A stretch of 37,282 nucleotides of DNA from NCBI GenBank assembly GCA_026387665.1, contig JAPLLG010000010.1:1-37282 (forward strand), written 5' to 3'. Source of the stretch: Nitrospirota bacterium (GTDB lineage: Bacteria; Nitrospirota; Nitrospiria; Nitrospirales; Nitrospiraceae). Numbering within the stretch: the first letter of the stretch is position 1; each line of letters opens with the position of its first letter. The translations under genes and the position numbers were made by a program. The notes under the pieces were generated by a model. The model worked only from the letters and a program-made list of their open reading frames with translations, made no database searches and had not been told where the DNA came from. Shown in pieces: positions 25,161 to 33,337 of this stretch.

Positions 25161-26176
25161 AGGTTCTTTTGGTCCGGCCTGACGGGATCGGTGATGAAAT
25201 TCTCTGTCTGCCTGTTGCCTCCGCCCTGCGCCGGCTCCTGCCTGATGTGAAGATCGCCTTCCTGTCCAGCGACTACGCAGCCTCAGTTTTAGCGCACCAC
25301 CCTGATCTCGACGAAGTCTGGACGGTCACGGGCCGGGAATCCCTTGGCGAGTTGGTGTCGTTGTTTCGCCGGGATGTCGACGCCGTGGTATTTCTCAAAC
25401 CGTTTAAGCGGTTGATGTGGGCGGCATTTCTGGCGCGGGTTCCGATTCGAGTGGCAACGGGCTATCGCTGGTATAGTGTATTGGCGAATCGGCGGGTCTA
25501 TGAACATCGGAAAGATTTTTCCAAGCATGAAATCGCCTATAACGTCGGCATGCTGGCGGGGCTGGGCTTGCAGCCTGGCATCGTGGCTCCACCGAGCCTC
25601 GTCCTAACCGATGAAGAACGGACGAAGGGGCAAGAGCGGTTACGCGGTCTGCCGATACCCAGGGTGGTGCTCCACCCAGGTGGCTTTGCGGCCAGGCGTT
25701 GGCGCGTGGAGCACTATCATGCGCTTGCGCAGGAGTTGCATCGGAAGGGAGCGGGGGTGGTGTTGACCGGAAGCCAGGCGGAAGCAGAGATGTTCACGGA
25801 GCAAGTGACAAGTGCCGCGCCTCTTCCTGGGGCCGTCCTCAATCTCATGGGGCAGTTATCGGTGCGGGAGTTGATGGGAGTTATTGCAGCGAGTCACGCG
25901 GTGGTCTCAGGAGCCACTGGTCCGGCCCATATTGCCGCAGCCTGCGGTGTGCCGAATGTCAGCCTCTTCGATCCGCGGCGCAATAATCTTCCGACTCGGT
26001 GGCAGCCGCTCGGCAAGGGAGTCGTCTTGCGTCCCGATGTGCCGACTTGTGAAAAATGCATCTATGAAGCCTGCCCCTATTGGGACTGTCTCGACCGGCT
26101 GACGGTGGACAGGGTGGCGCAGCACGTGATCCAAGTAGCAGCAGATCCTTCACCATTGAAAGTGCTCCATGTCTAA
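25157..26176 (+). CDS. GT9 heptosyltransferase-family glycosyltransferase
   Basis: A 339-residue GT9 family member. The start VLLVRPDGIGDEILCLPVASALRRL, the middle LHPGGFAARRWRVEHYHAL and SGATGPAHIAAACGVP are the usual GT9 sites, and a cysteine cluster (CEKCIYEACPYWDC) lies near the C-terminus. It is likely to add heptose or another sugar to the LPS core, at the cytoplasmic face; the acceptor is unknown. I chose ATG 25157, which overlaps the waaC stop in ATGA, over a longer start at 25034 lying inside waaC. Confidence 0.9.
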   Translation: MKVLLVRPDGIGDEILCLPVASALRRLLPDVKIAFLSSDYAASVLAHHPDLDEVWTVTGRESLGELVSLFRRDVDAVVFLKPFKRLMWAAFLARVPIRVATGYRWYSVLANRRVYEHRKDFSKHEIAYNVGMLAGLGLQPGIVAPPSLVLTDEERTKGQERLRGLPIPRVVLHPGGFAARRWRVEHYHALAQELHRKGAGVVLTGSQAEAEMFTEQVTSAAPLPGAVLNLMGQLSVRELMGVIAASHAVVSGATGPAHIAAACGVPNVSLFDPRRNNLPTRWQPLGKGVVLRPDVPTCEKCIYEACPYWDCLDRLTVDRVAQHVIQVAADPSPLKVLHV

Positions 26177-26951
26177 ACTCTCAGTCTATGTCATTGCCTA
26201 TAACGACGAGCCCAATATGAAGGCCTGCCTCGAGTCTGTGGCTGGCTGGGGCGATGAGTTGATCGTGGTGGATTCCCACAGCACCGATCGGACCGCTGTC
26301 ATCAGTCGTGAGTACACGGACAAGGTCTATCAAGTCGACTTCAAGGGATTCGGCGATCTGCGTAATCAGGCGGTCGCACTCACGACCCATGAATGGGTCT
26401 TCAGTTTGGATAGCGATGAGAGGATGACGCCGGAGTTGAAAGACGAGATCCGGCTGCTGCTGGAGCGCGGGCCGGACGAAGATGCCTATTTCGTCCCGCG
26501 AAAGAACTACTTTTTAGGCCGCTGGATCAAACATTGCGGCTGGTATCCCGATTATCGGCAACCGCAGTTGTTTCGAAAGAGCCGGTTCCGGTATCGCGAA
26601 GAGCTGGTCCATGAGAGTTTCGATTGCGACGGGCCTGTCGGATTTCTCAAGAGCCCCGCGTTGCAATACCCCTTTCGTGATATCGATCACTACGTGGCGA
26701 AGCAGGATCGCTACTCGGACTTGATGGCTCGTCGCATGGTGGAGCAGGGCCGAAAGTTTTCCTTCCACCAGATGATCACCCATCCATTAGGTTCGTTCTT
26801 CAAGATGTATGTGCTGCGGGCCGGCTTCCTCGACGGCATGCCTGGCTTGATTCTTTCAGGACTCTATGCCTATTACACCTTCATGAAGTATGCGAAATTC
26901 TGGGAGTCGTCCTCAGCCGCGAAGGTTGGCGGTGAGGCAGTGAGGTCATGA
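26169..26951 (+). CDS. GT2 glycosyltransferase, WaaE/LpsC-like
   Basis: A 260-residue GT-A-fold enzyme: SVYVIAYNDEPNMKACLESV at the start, LIVVDSHSTDRT, and SLDSDERMTPEL holding the DxD metal motif. The sequence RKNYFLGRWIKHCGWYPDYRQPQLFRK and the C-terminal hydrophobic GLILSGLYAYYTFMKYAKFW match the WaaE/KdtX group, which adds beta-1,4-glucose to core heptose in enterobacteria. The substrate here is not certain. It is a paralogue of the gene at 28905. The start overlaps the previous stop by 8 bp. Confidence 0.9.
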   Translation: MSKLSVYVIAYNDEPNMKACLESVAGWGDELIVVDSHSTDRTAVISREYTDKVYQVDFKGFGDLRNQAVALTTHEWVFSLDSDERMTPELKDEIRLLLERGPDEDAYFVPRKNYFLGRWIKHCGWYPDYRQPQLFRKSRFRYREELVHESFDCDGPVGFLKSPALQYPFRDIDHYVAKQDRYSDLMARRMVEQGRKFSFHQMITHPLGSFFKMYVLRAGFLDGMPGLILSGLYAYYTFMKYAKFWESSSAAKVGGEAVRS

Positions 26952-26985
26952 GCCGAACGGAGCGGGAGAAGAGGGTGTTCGTCCA

Positions 26986-28026
26986 GTGAAAAAAATTCGT
27001 GTGCTCCAAGCATGCAATCAGTTGGCTATTGGAGGCACGGAGAAAACGCTCCAAGTCTTTTCGAAGTACCTGGATCGCTCCCGCTTCGAAGTCTATGCCT
27101 GCGGCTTGAAAAGCGGGGGGCTCCGCGTGCAGGCGTTGGAAGAGCTGGGCGTGCCAGTGATCGTGCAGCCTGCCGATCTCACCGCGCTGGTCCGTGAACT
27201 GAAGATCGACATCTATCATGTGCACCGGGCCGGAGACTCCGAGCCAGGGACTCTCCCGGAGAAGCAACAGGGCTGGCCCCGCATTGTCGAGACGAATGTC
27301 TTTGAAGCATTCGATCAGGTCCAGGATGAGTTGATCGATGCGCATATATTCGTCTCCAGGTTTTCGCGGGATCGGTATCTGAGCCGGAATCGACCGAAAG
27401 CGGACGTGCGCTATGAAGCGATTTATAATCCCGTAGACTTCGACGAATGTGCAGGGGGCCCCAGTAATTTCGGGAACACTATCGGCCGATGCAGCAGAGC
27501 GGATGATCAGAAATGGCACGATGTCTGTCTCAATAGTCTGCCGAAGATTTTCAGGAAAGTGTCCGGGGTGAAATGTGTGATCCAGGGAGCCACCGACCGG
27601 GTGAAGGGAAAACTGGAGAGGCTGGGGCTGGCGGGGCAGGTCACGCTGCTGGAGCCGTCCCTCGATGTCGCGAGTTTCTACCGGCAAATCGATGTCTTTA
27701 TCCATGGGTCTCGTGTGGGGGAGACTTTCGGCTGCGTGATCGCTGAGGCGATGTCGAATGGTATTCCGGTCGTCACGTTGAGTACTCCCCAGAGGGGGAA
27801 GTCGAATGCGCAGGCTGAGCTGGTTGAGCATAACGTCACGGGATTTGTCTGCCGGTGGCGATGGCAGTATGCCGGGGCGGTGATCGAGTTGCTGAAAAAC
27901 CACGAATTGCGTGAAACATTTGGAAGGCGGAGCCGGGAGAAGGCCCGTGAACAGTTTGAGGCATCGCGGCTGACGAAGGAATTGGAGCGGCTCTATGGGG
28001 CTGTGTTGGAGAACAGCCGAGGGTGA
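26986..28026 (+). CDS. GT4-type glycosyltransferase
   Basis: A 346-residue GT-B enzyme. The N-terminal part has LQACNQLAIGGTEKTLQVF, with the glycine loop that faces the acceptor, and the C-terminal part has HGSRVGETFGCVIAEAMSNGIPVV, the E-x7-E type sugar-nucleotide site. Members build LPS core or O-chain residues in the cytoplasm; the donor cannot be told. The start is GTG 26986, with GGGAGAAGAGGG upstream, after a 34-bp gap. The segment around residues 150-180 (FGNTIGRCSRADDQKW) is where the two domains meet. Confidence 0.85.
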   Translation: MKKIRVLQACNQLAIGGTEKTLQVFSKYLDRSRFEVYACGLKSGGLRVQALEELGVPVIVQPADLTALVRELKIDIYHVHRAGDSEPGTLPEKQQGWPRIVETNVFEAFDQVQDELIDAHIFVSRFSRDRYLSRNRPKADVRYEAIYNPVDFDECAGGPSNFGNTIGRCSRADDQKWHDVCLNSLPKIFRKVSGVKCVIQGATDRVKGKLERLGLAGQVTLLEPSLDVASFYRQIDVFIHGSRVGETFGCVIAEAMSNGIPVVTLSTPQRGKSNAQAELVEHNVTGFVCRWRWQYAGAVIELLKNHELRETFGRRSREKAREQFEASRLTKELERLYGAVLENSRG

Positions 28027-28081
28027 AGGACCATCAGCTTGGCAGCCAGGCATTCAACGGGTGCGGTGCAAGAGGGGGATT

Positions 28082-28921
28082 ATGAAGGTCAGCGGATTTA
28101 CCTTTATTCGCAACGCGGTCAAGTACGACTTCCCCATTATTGAAGTCATTACCTCCGCCTTGCCGATTGTGGATGAATTTGTCGTCAATGTCGGCAAGTC
28201 TGAAGACAGCACCTTGGAGCTGATCCGTTCGATCGGATCGCCCAAGATTAAGATTGTGGAGACAGTGTGGGACGACAAGCTGAAGGTGGACGGCCAGATC
28301 TTCGGGATTCAGCAGGATATCGCCCTCTCCCATTGCACGGGCGATTGGGCCTTGCTGCTGCAGGCGGACGAGGTGCTCCATGAAGACGACTTGCTCAAGA
28401 TTCAGCAGGCCATGCGCGAGCATCTGGACCGTCCCCAGATCCTCGGTCTCGTGTTTCGCATGAGACATTTTAAGGGGGACTACTGGTCCTTAGACCCTTG
28501 GATGTACCGGAAGGCGACACGCATCGTGCGGACGACCGGCACAGTACGGTCGACGACCGACTGTTGCGATTTCATGGCAGACGGCATTCCCGGCATGATC
28601 AAATCCGGGCCGCATGGAGCCTTGATCGATGCGCGCATTTTTCATTATGGCTGGGTGAAAGACCCGAAGGTTCTCAGGGAAAAGCTCCGGTTCCAGATCA
28701 GCCGTCATGATGGTGAACGGTGGTCGCAGTCCATGATCGACGAACAGGCTCTCATCCGGTCCGAGTACCCGACCTATGATATTTTGAAGGAGTTTCGCGG
28801 GACGCACCCGAAGGTCATGGAAGCCCGTATCAAGGATGCGCAGCGGCTGAGGCCTCGCTGGAATCGGTGGCTCAATCCACGGTTCTATCGAGAAGTGCTC
28901 TTGCATGGATTCAAAGGCTGA
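28082..28921 (+). CDS. GT2-like glycosyltransferase
   Basis: A 279-residue protein with a GT-A-like opening MKVSGFTFIRNAVKYDFPI, then DEFVVNVGKSEDSTLELI, and a metal-site-like WALLLQADEVLHEDDL around residue 95. The rest (FRMRHFKGDYWSLDPWMYRKA, FHYGWVKDPKVLREKL) is of a family seen in LPS and glycan clusters but without a defined reaction. ATG 28082 is chosen because AGAGGGGG precedes it; a start at 27995 lies in the previous gene. It overlaps the next gene by 17 bp. Confidence 0.82.
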   Translation: MKVSGFTFIRNAVKYDFPIIEVITSALPIVDEFVVNVGKSEDSTLELIRSIGSPKIKIVETVWDDKLKVDGQIFGIQQDIALSHCTGDWALLLQADEVLHEDDLLKIQQAMREHLDRPQILGLVFRMRHFKGDYWSLDPWMYRKATRIVRTTGTVRSTTDCCDFMADGIPGMIKSGPHGALIDARIFHYGWVKDPKVLREKLRFQISRHDGERWSQSMIDEQALIRSEYPTYDILKEFRGTHPKVMEARIKDAQRLRPRWNRWLNPRFYREVLLHGFKG

Positions 28922-29705
28922 GGCGATGCAACCGACGATCGCGTGCGTGGTCATCACGAAGAACGAGGAGCGGAATATTGCCGACTGTCTGGCCTCGGCT
29001 CGATGGGCTGATGAGTTGATCGTGGTCGATGCCGAAAGTGCTGATCAGACCCTTGAGCTGGCTCGTGCCTCAGGGGCAAAGGTATTCGTGCGACCCTGGC
29101 CCGGCTTCGGCTTGCAGAAGAATTTTGGGATGGCCCAGGCCTCGTCCGACTGGATCCTGATTCTCGATGCCGACGAACGGGTGACCGAGGAACTGCGTGG
29201 AGAGGTGCGAACCTGCCTCGGTCAATGGAAGCCTGGCGCTCCCGTGGCCTATCGGATTCCCCGGCGGAACTTCTTTTACGGGGCCTGGGTGCGAAGGGCC
29301 GGTGTCTATCCCGATTATCAGGTACGTTTGTTTCGGCGGGGGGCCGCTCAGTATAACGATGTTGCGGTGCATGAAAATCTCCTCGTCGAGGGAGAGATTG
29401 GGACCTTGGCCGGGCATCTCGATCATTACACGGAGCGGCGCATTCAGGATCACTTCAAGAAGTTCGGCCTCTATACCACGCTCGCGGCACAGGAAAAGGC
29501 GAAGAAGGTTCGGACGGTCGGCTGGATCGATCTGGTTTTCCGTCCCCTGGTGGTTTTTGGCAAAACCTATATCGTGAAACAGGGGTTTCGCGATGGAGTG
29601 CACGGGCTCATCGTCTGTGTCTTTGCCAGTATGTATACCTTTGTGAAATATGCCAAGCTGTGGGATGTTACGAGGCAAGCTGCGGCTCAATTGGATCGCC
29701 GGTAG
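28905..29705 (+). CDS. GT2 glycosyltransferase, WaaE/LpsC-like (second copy)
   Basis: A 266-residue GT-A enzyme like that at 26169: IACVVITKNEERNIADCL, LIVVDAESADQT, LILDADERVTEEL with the DxD site, RRNFFYGAWVRRAGVYPDYQ, and a C-terminal hydrophobic GLIVCVFASMYTFVKYAKLW. The paired copies probably add related sugars at different acceptor positions. ATG 28905 overlaps the previous gene; an ATG at 28926, seven residues in, is an alternative and would keep all motifs. Confidence 0.9.
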   Translation: MDSKAEAMQPTIACVVITKNEERNIADCLASARWADELIVVDAESADQTLELARASGAKVFVRPWPGFGLQKNFGMAQASSDWILILDADERVTEELRGEVRTCLGQWKPGAPVAYRIPRRNFFYGAWVRRAGVYPDYQVRLFRRGAAQYNDVAVHENLLVEGEIGTLAGHLDHYTERRIQDHFKKFGLYTTLAAQEKAKKVRTVGWIDLVFRPLVVFGKTYIVKQGFRDGVHGLIVCVFASMYTFVKYAKLWDVTRQAAAQLDRR

Positions 29706-30838
29706 TGGCCAGGCGGATCCTGTATGTGCATGGAATTGGCGCCATCGGAGGGGCGGAACGCGATCTGATCGCCTTGCTGAAGATGCTCGATCGCGACAAG
29801 TGGGAGCCTCATGTGGTCTGTCCAGGGACCGGCCCATTGCTGGGTCAGCTTCAAGCCCTCGCCGTTCCCACTCATGCGTTGACTCTTCCCCCTTGGAGAA
29901 AACTCTTCTCCTTCTTTCAGCGCCGATCGGCAGCCCGTCGTTTGGGAACCCTCGTGGGGCAACTCAAGCCTGCCATGATTCATGTGAACGATATCTGGTG
30001 GGTGCCCCATACCCTGAGAGCGGTACGGTATAATCCTACCTCCCTGCCGATCGTGGCCCATGTGAGACAGGAAATCGAACCGGCGAAGGTGCGGCGCTAT
30101 GAGCTGGATCGAGTCGATGCCGTGGTTGCGATCTCCCGGCAGATCGAACAGTCGTTGATTGCCGGAGGGGTATCGGTGAGCAGGGTCAGGACCCTCTATA
30201 GCGGTATCGATCTTTCAGGGAATCAGCCCACGGCAGACGGCCAGGCGATTTGTCAGATGATTGGAGCTCCGAACGGAGCCGTCCTTTTAGGCACCATCGC
30301 CAACTTGTTTCCACGAAAAGGCTACGAGGTCATGCTGCGGGCCCTTCCTGCAATCATCCGTGCGGTTCCCGCGGTGCATTACGTGATCGTGGGGAGTGAT
30401 GAGGGCGGCTATGCCGATCGATTGAAGAGGCTTGCGCAGGAGTTGAAGATTGCCGAGCATGTGCATATGGTCGGCTTCCAAGATCCGGTTCAGCCGTTTC
30501 TGGCTGTCCTTGATCTGTATGTGCACCCGGCATTGATGGAGGGGTTTGGGATTGCAGTGGTCGAAGCGATGGCCATGGGGAAGGCTGTGGTTGCGACTAC
30601 GACCGGGGGGCTTCCCGAAGTGGTGGCTGAAGGAGAGACCGGGTTGCTCGTGCCTCCGGGAGATGCCGAGTCATTGGCCGTCACTGTAGTTTCCCTCCTG
30701 GAAGACAAGGTGAGACGAGAGCAGATGGGCCGTAATGGAATGGTCCGTGCGCAGGAGCGATTTAGTCTTGCTGCATCCGTCATGCAGATGGAGCAGTTGT
30801 ACGGGGAAGTATTGGCAGTAGGGAAGGGGCGAGGATGA
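29705..30838 (+). CDS. GT4-type glycosyltransferase
   Basis: A 377-residue GT-B enzyme. The N-terminal acceptor loop is GIGAIGGAERDLI, and the C-terminal half has ANLFPRKGYEVML, VGSDEGGYADRL, and the donor site HPALMEGFGIAVVEAMAMGK followed by TTTGGLPEVVAEGETG. The GTG at 29705 shares its first base with the last base of the preceding TAG stop; a start at 29660 lies inside the previous gene and adds unrelated residues. The stop overlaps the next ATG in ATGA. Sugar and acceptor are unknown. Confidence 0.9.
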   Translation: MARRILYVHGIGAIGGAERDLIALLKMLDRDKWEPHVVCPGTGPLLGQLQALAVPTHALTLPPWRKLFSFFQRRSAARRLGTLVGQLKPAMIHVNDIWWVPHTLRAVRYNPTSLPIVAHVRQEIEPAKVRRYELDRVDAVVAISRQIEQSLIAGGVSVSRVRTLYSGIDLSGNQPTADGQAICQMIGAPNGAVLLGTIANLFPRKGYEVMLRALPAIIRAVPAVHYVIVGSDEGGYADRLKRLAQELKIAEHVHMVGFQDPVQPFLAVLDLYVHPALMEGFGIAVVEAMAMGKAVVATTTGGLPEVVAEGETGLLVPPGDAESLAVTVVSLLEDKVRREQMGRNGMVRAQERFSLAASVMQMEQLYGEVLAVGKGRG

Positions 30839-31965
30839 AAATCGGCTTTGATGCAAATCCGATGGTGGGAGATATGGGCGGGGTCGGATGGCACTGTTAC
30901 CATCTGCTCAGGACGATGCTGGCAAAGCAGGAAGGCATCGATTTTGTCGCCTATGCCAAGCCTGGCGCCGAGCGGCCTGATGCTGTGGGAGCATGGCCTG
31001 GCGTTGAGCGGCTTCAGTGGGTGAATTCAAGCCGCTGGGGAATGGGGAAGCAGGGTCCGTCCGATCAATTGGACCTGTACCATGGGACCAACTTCCGCAT
31101 GCAGACGGTCGGGCGCTTTGGCGGAGTCGTCACGATTCATGATTTGTGGCTGGATCGCCACCCTGAGTTCTCGAAGAAGATGTTGGGGCAATGGCCCTCG
31201 TCTTTCAAGACGAGACAGACTGCATTGCGAGCCAGAAAGACCATCACGGTATCCGAGTTTTCCGCCAGAGAGCTTGTGGAGCTCTATGGGTTGAAACGCG
31301 AACATATCAGGGTGATTCCCAACGGCGTGTCGGAGGACTTTGTGCCACGCCTGGATGAGCCGGCGATGGCGGAATTGCGGAAACGGATCGGGTTGAAGAC
31401 CGCTCGCTATGTCCTATTTATTGGAGGGGCAGACCCGCGCAAGAACCATCAGACCTTTCTTGAGGCGGCGGAGAAGGTGCGGAAGAAATTGGGACCCCGC
31501 ATGCTGGTCCTGGTCGGTTCGCCGATCCATCCGTTCGGGAACTATGAGGAGACGGCCCGCAGGCGCAGTTTGCAGGAGAAGGTGCTTTGCCCTGGGCGGT
31601 TGTCCACGAACGATTTGCAGTTACTGTATTCCTCGGCCGATCTGTTTGTTTTCCCTTCCCTCTATGAAGGATTCGGGATGCCGGTGTTGGAAGCGATGGC
31701 TTGCGGGGTGCCGGTGCTCACGTCCAATTCGACCGCGTTGGCGGAAGTGGCGGGCGATGCAGCGGTGTTGGCAGATCCTCAAGACGCGAAGGCGCTGGGA
31801 GAGGCCATGGTCCGTGTGCTGGACGATGAGCCGCTACGAGCTGCGTTGAGAGTCAAAGGCTTCGAGCGGGCCAAGCAGTTTTCCTGGGAACAGGTGGCGG
31901 CTAAGACCATCGAACTATATCGGGAAGTGTGTGGGGAAATGACAGTCGGAAAGTCGAAGGTCTGA
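30835..31965 (+). CDS. GT4-type glycosyltransferase (mannosyltransferase-like)
   Basis: A 376-residue GT-B enzyme of the group often annotated as mannosyltransferase: GVGWHCYHLLRTML near the N-terminus, LYHGTNFRMQ, VTIHDLWLDRHPEF, TVSEFSARELVELYG, IPNGVSEDFVPR, FIGGADPRKNHQTFL and the donor site FPSLYEGFGMPVLEAMACG. The last eight codons (MTVGKSKV) fall in a degenerate GTC-phased repeat that continues downstream, so the natural C-terminus may have been altered when the repeat arose. It overlaps the preceding gene by 4 bp. Confidence 0.9.
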   Translation: MKIGFDANPMVGDMGGVGWHCYHLLRTMLAKQEGIDFVAYAKPGAERPDAVGAWPGVERLQWVNSSRWGMGKQGPSDQLDLYHGTNFRMQTVGRFGGVVTIHDLWLDRHPEFSKKMLGQWPSSFKTRQTALRARKTITVSEFSARELVELYGLKREHIRVIPNGVSEDFVPRLDEPAMAELRKRIGLKTARYVLFIGGADPRKNHQTFLEAAEKVRKKLGPRMLVLVGSPIHPFGNYEETARRRSLQEKVLCPGRLSTNDLQLLYSSADLFVFPSLYEGFGMPVLEAMACGVPVLTSNSTALAEVAGDAAVLADPQDAKALGEAMVRVLDDEPLRAALRVKGFERAKQFSWEQVAAKTIELYREVCGEMTVGKSKV

Positions 31966-32031
31966 AAGTCTTCAAGTCGGGACCAAGACGTTCGACTGTA
32001 TGACGTGACGACTTGAAAGACGTTCGACGAC
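31944..32031. repeat. Degenerate GTC/GAC-phased fold-back repeat
   Basis: GTC occurs at 31945, 31953, 31960, 31968 and 31976, a spacing of 7-8 nt; the right half has GAC instead, in the opposite sense. CTTCAAGTCG (31970-31979) is inverted as CGACTTGAAAG (32009-32019), and GACGTTCGAC occurs twice (31987, 32019). It spans the end of one gene and the gap before the next. Confidence 0.65.
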
Positions 32032-32035
32032 TTTT

Positions 32036-33073
32036 ATGATGCGCAACATTCTGGTCATCAAGCTTCGCTATATCGGTGACGTCTTGTTGGCAACGCCAAC
32101 CCTGCGTGCCATCAAAGAGGCACGGCCGGCTGTTCGGGTCACGATGATGGTGAATCGCGGGACGGAAGGCGTGTTGTCTGGGAATCCTGACATCGACGAG
32201 ATCCTGGTTCTCGACAAAGGATCCCTGGCGGCGCAATGGAGGCTCATCGTGGAACTGCGCCGTTGGCGATTCGATACCGTGATCGATTTGACCGATGGAG
32301 ACCGCTCTGCGTTTTTGAGTTGGGTCAGCGGGGCATCGGTCCGGATTGGCTTCAACGACGAGCACCGTCGGCGAGGGATCTGTTACTCAGCAGTGGTCCC
32401 GCCTCAGCCTGGCATGCGGCATCGGATTAACCGGGACTTGGCTGCGTTGAAACCGTTGGGTATTCACGCAAGCGAGACGCCTCCCAGGCTGTGGCTGACA
32501 GGGGAGGATGACGCGGCGGCCGACCAGTTACTGAATCGACTCGGTATCAGACGAGATCAACCGATCATGATTATCCAGCCTGGCGCTCGTTATTGGTTCA
32601 AGGCCTGGCCTGCTGAACGATTTGCCGAACTGGCAGATCGTTTGGCGAGCGACTACGGATTTCAGGTCCTCATCGGTGGCAGCAGGGACGAAGAGGCGCT
32701 CGCGCAACGAATTCAGGCAACCGCGCGAACCCGCCCAGTCAGTATCGCTGGACTGACGACGCTCAAGCAGTTTGCCTCGATTGCGAAACGTGCGGCGCTG
32801 TTTGTTGGCAACGATAGCGGGGCTATGCATATGGCCGCGGCAGTGGGCGCGCCGATGGTGGCGTTATTCGGTCCTTCGAATCCCGATGAATGGGGGCCGC
32901 GTGGCGACAGGATGACGGTGTTGTATAAAGGGCTCGACTGCCGGGCCTGTTTTCATCCGACCTGTGAGCGTGGCGAGTTGAACTGCATGAAGCAGCTATC
33001 AGTGCAGGAGGTCTATGCTGCAACAGTCCAACTGTTGGGGGCCGGTAATCCACCAACCGCGCATGTGGGCTAG
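32036..33073 (+). CDS. GT9 heptosyltransferase-family glycosyltransferase
   Basis: A 345-residue GT9 protein: NILVIKLRYIGDVLLATPTLRAI at the start, PGARYWFKAWPAERFAELA in the middle, and VGNDSGAMHMAAAVGAPM with FGPSNPDEWGPRG at the donor site. The cysteine-rich C-terminal stretch (CRACFHPTCERGELNC) resembles those in the other GT9 genes of the window. It is likely to transfer a heptose to the outer part of the core. No good Shine-Dalgarno sequence precedes the tandem ATGATG; the repeat just before it may have replaced one. Confidence 0.9.
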   Translation: MMRNILVIKLRYIGDVLLATPTLRAIKEARPAVRVTMMVNRGTEGVLSGNPDIDEILVLDKGSLAAQWRLIVELRRWRFDTVIDLTDGDRSAFLSWVSGASVRIGFNDEHRRRGICYSAVVPPQPGMRHRINRDLAALKPLGIHASETPPRLWLTGEDDAAADQLLNRLGIRRDQPIMIIQPGARYWFKAWPAERFAELADRLASDYGFQVLIGGSRDEEALAQRIQATARTRPVSIAGLTTLKQFASIAKRAALFVGNDSGAMHMAAAVGAPMVALFGPSNPDEWGPRGDRMTVLYKGLDCRACFHPTCERGELNCMKQLSVQEVYAATVQLLGAGNPPTAHVG

Positions 33074-33150
33074 CAGGTTGTTGCCAAACTACCAGACCAC
33101 TGAGGTAATGCTCATGCCAGAACAATCTCGGCCGCTCTCAGAAGCAGTCG

Positions 33151-33273
33151 CAGGCTGTTCAGAAAGACCGTCCAGCAAGGCCGTAGCGAGTGAAGGGCCG
33201 AGGCGTACTCTTGGGGTACGTTGAGGGTCTGAACGATGCGAGAACGAAGCTGGCGGCCTTTATCAACAGCCTG
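33151..33273. repeat. 123-bp MITE-like inverted-repeat element, copy B
   Basis: The ends CAGGCTGTTCAGAAAGACCG and its inverse (GGCCTTTATCAACAGCCTG) match at most positions, and a central GTAC-TCTTGGG-GTAC hairpin corresponds to that of copy A at 11551. Shared interior blocks include GTCCAGCAAGGCCG, GAGGCGTAC, GGTACGTTGAG, GCGAGAACG and GCTGGCGG. It lies 77 bp after a GT9 gene, in a 264-bp gap that otherwise shows nothing coding. Confidence 0.8.
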
Positions 33274-33337
33274 CTAGAAGTCTGGGCAAGAGCGTTGTGA
33301 GTCGACAGTGGGCATGATGTTTCTCAAGGATGCATAG

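Noticed and set aside
26881-28053. 390-codon open frame on the - strand
   Set aside because: It is antisense to a clear GT4 glycosyltransferase gene; no motif or ribosome binding site.
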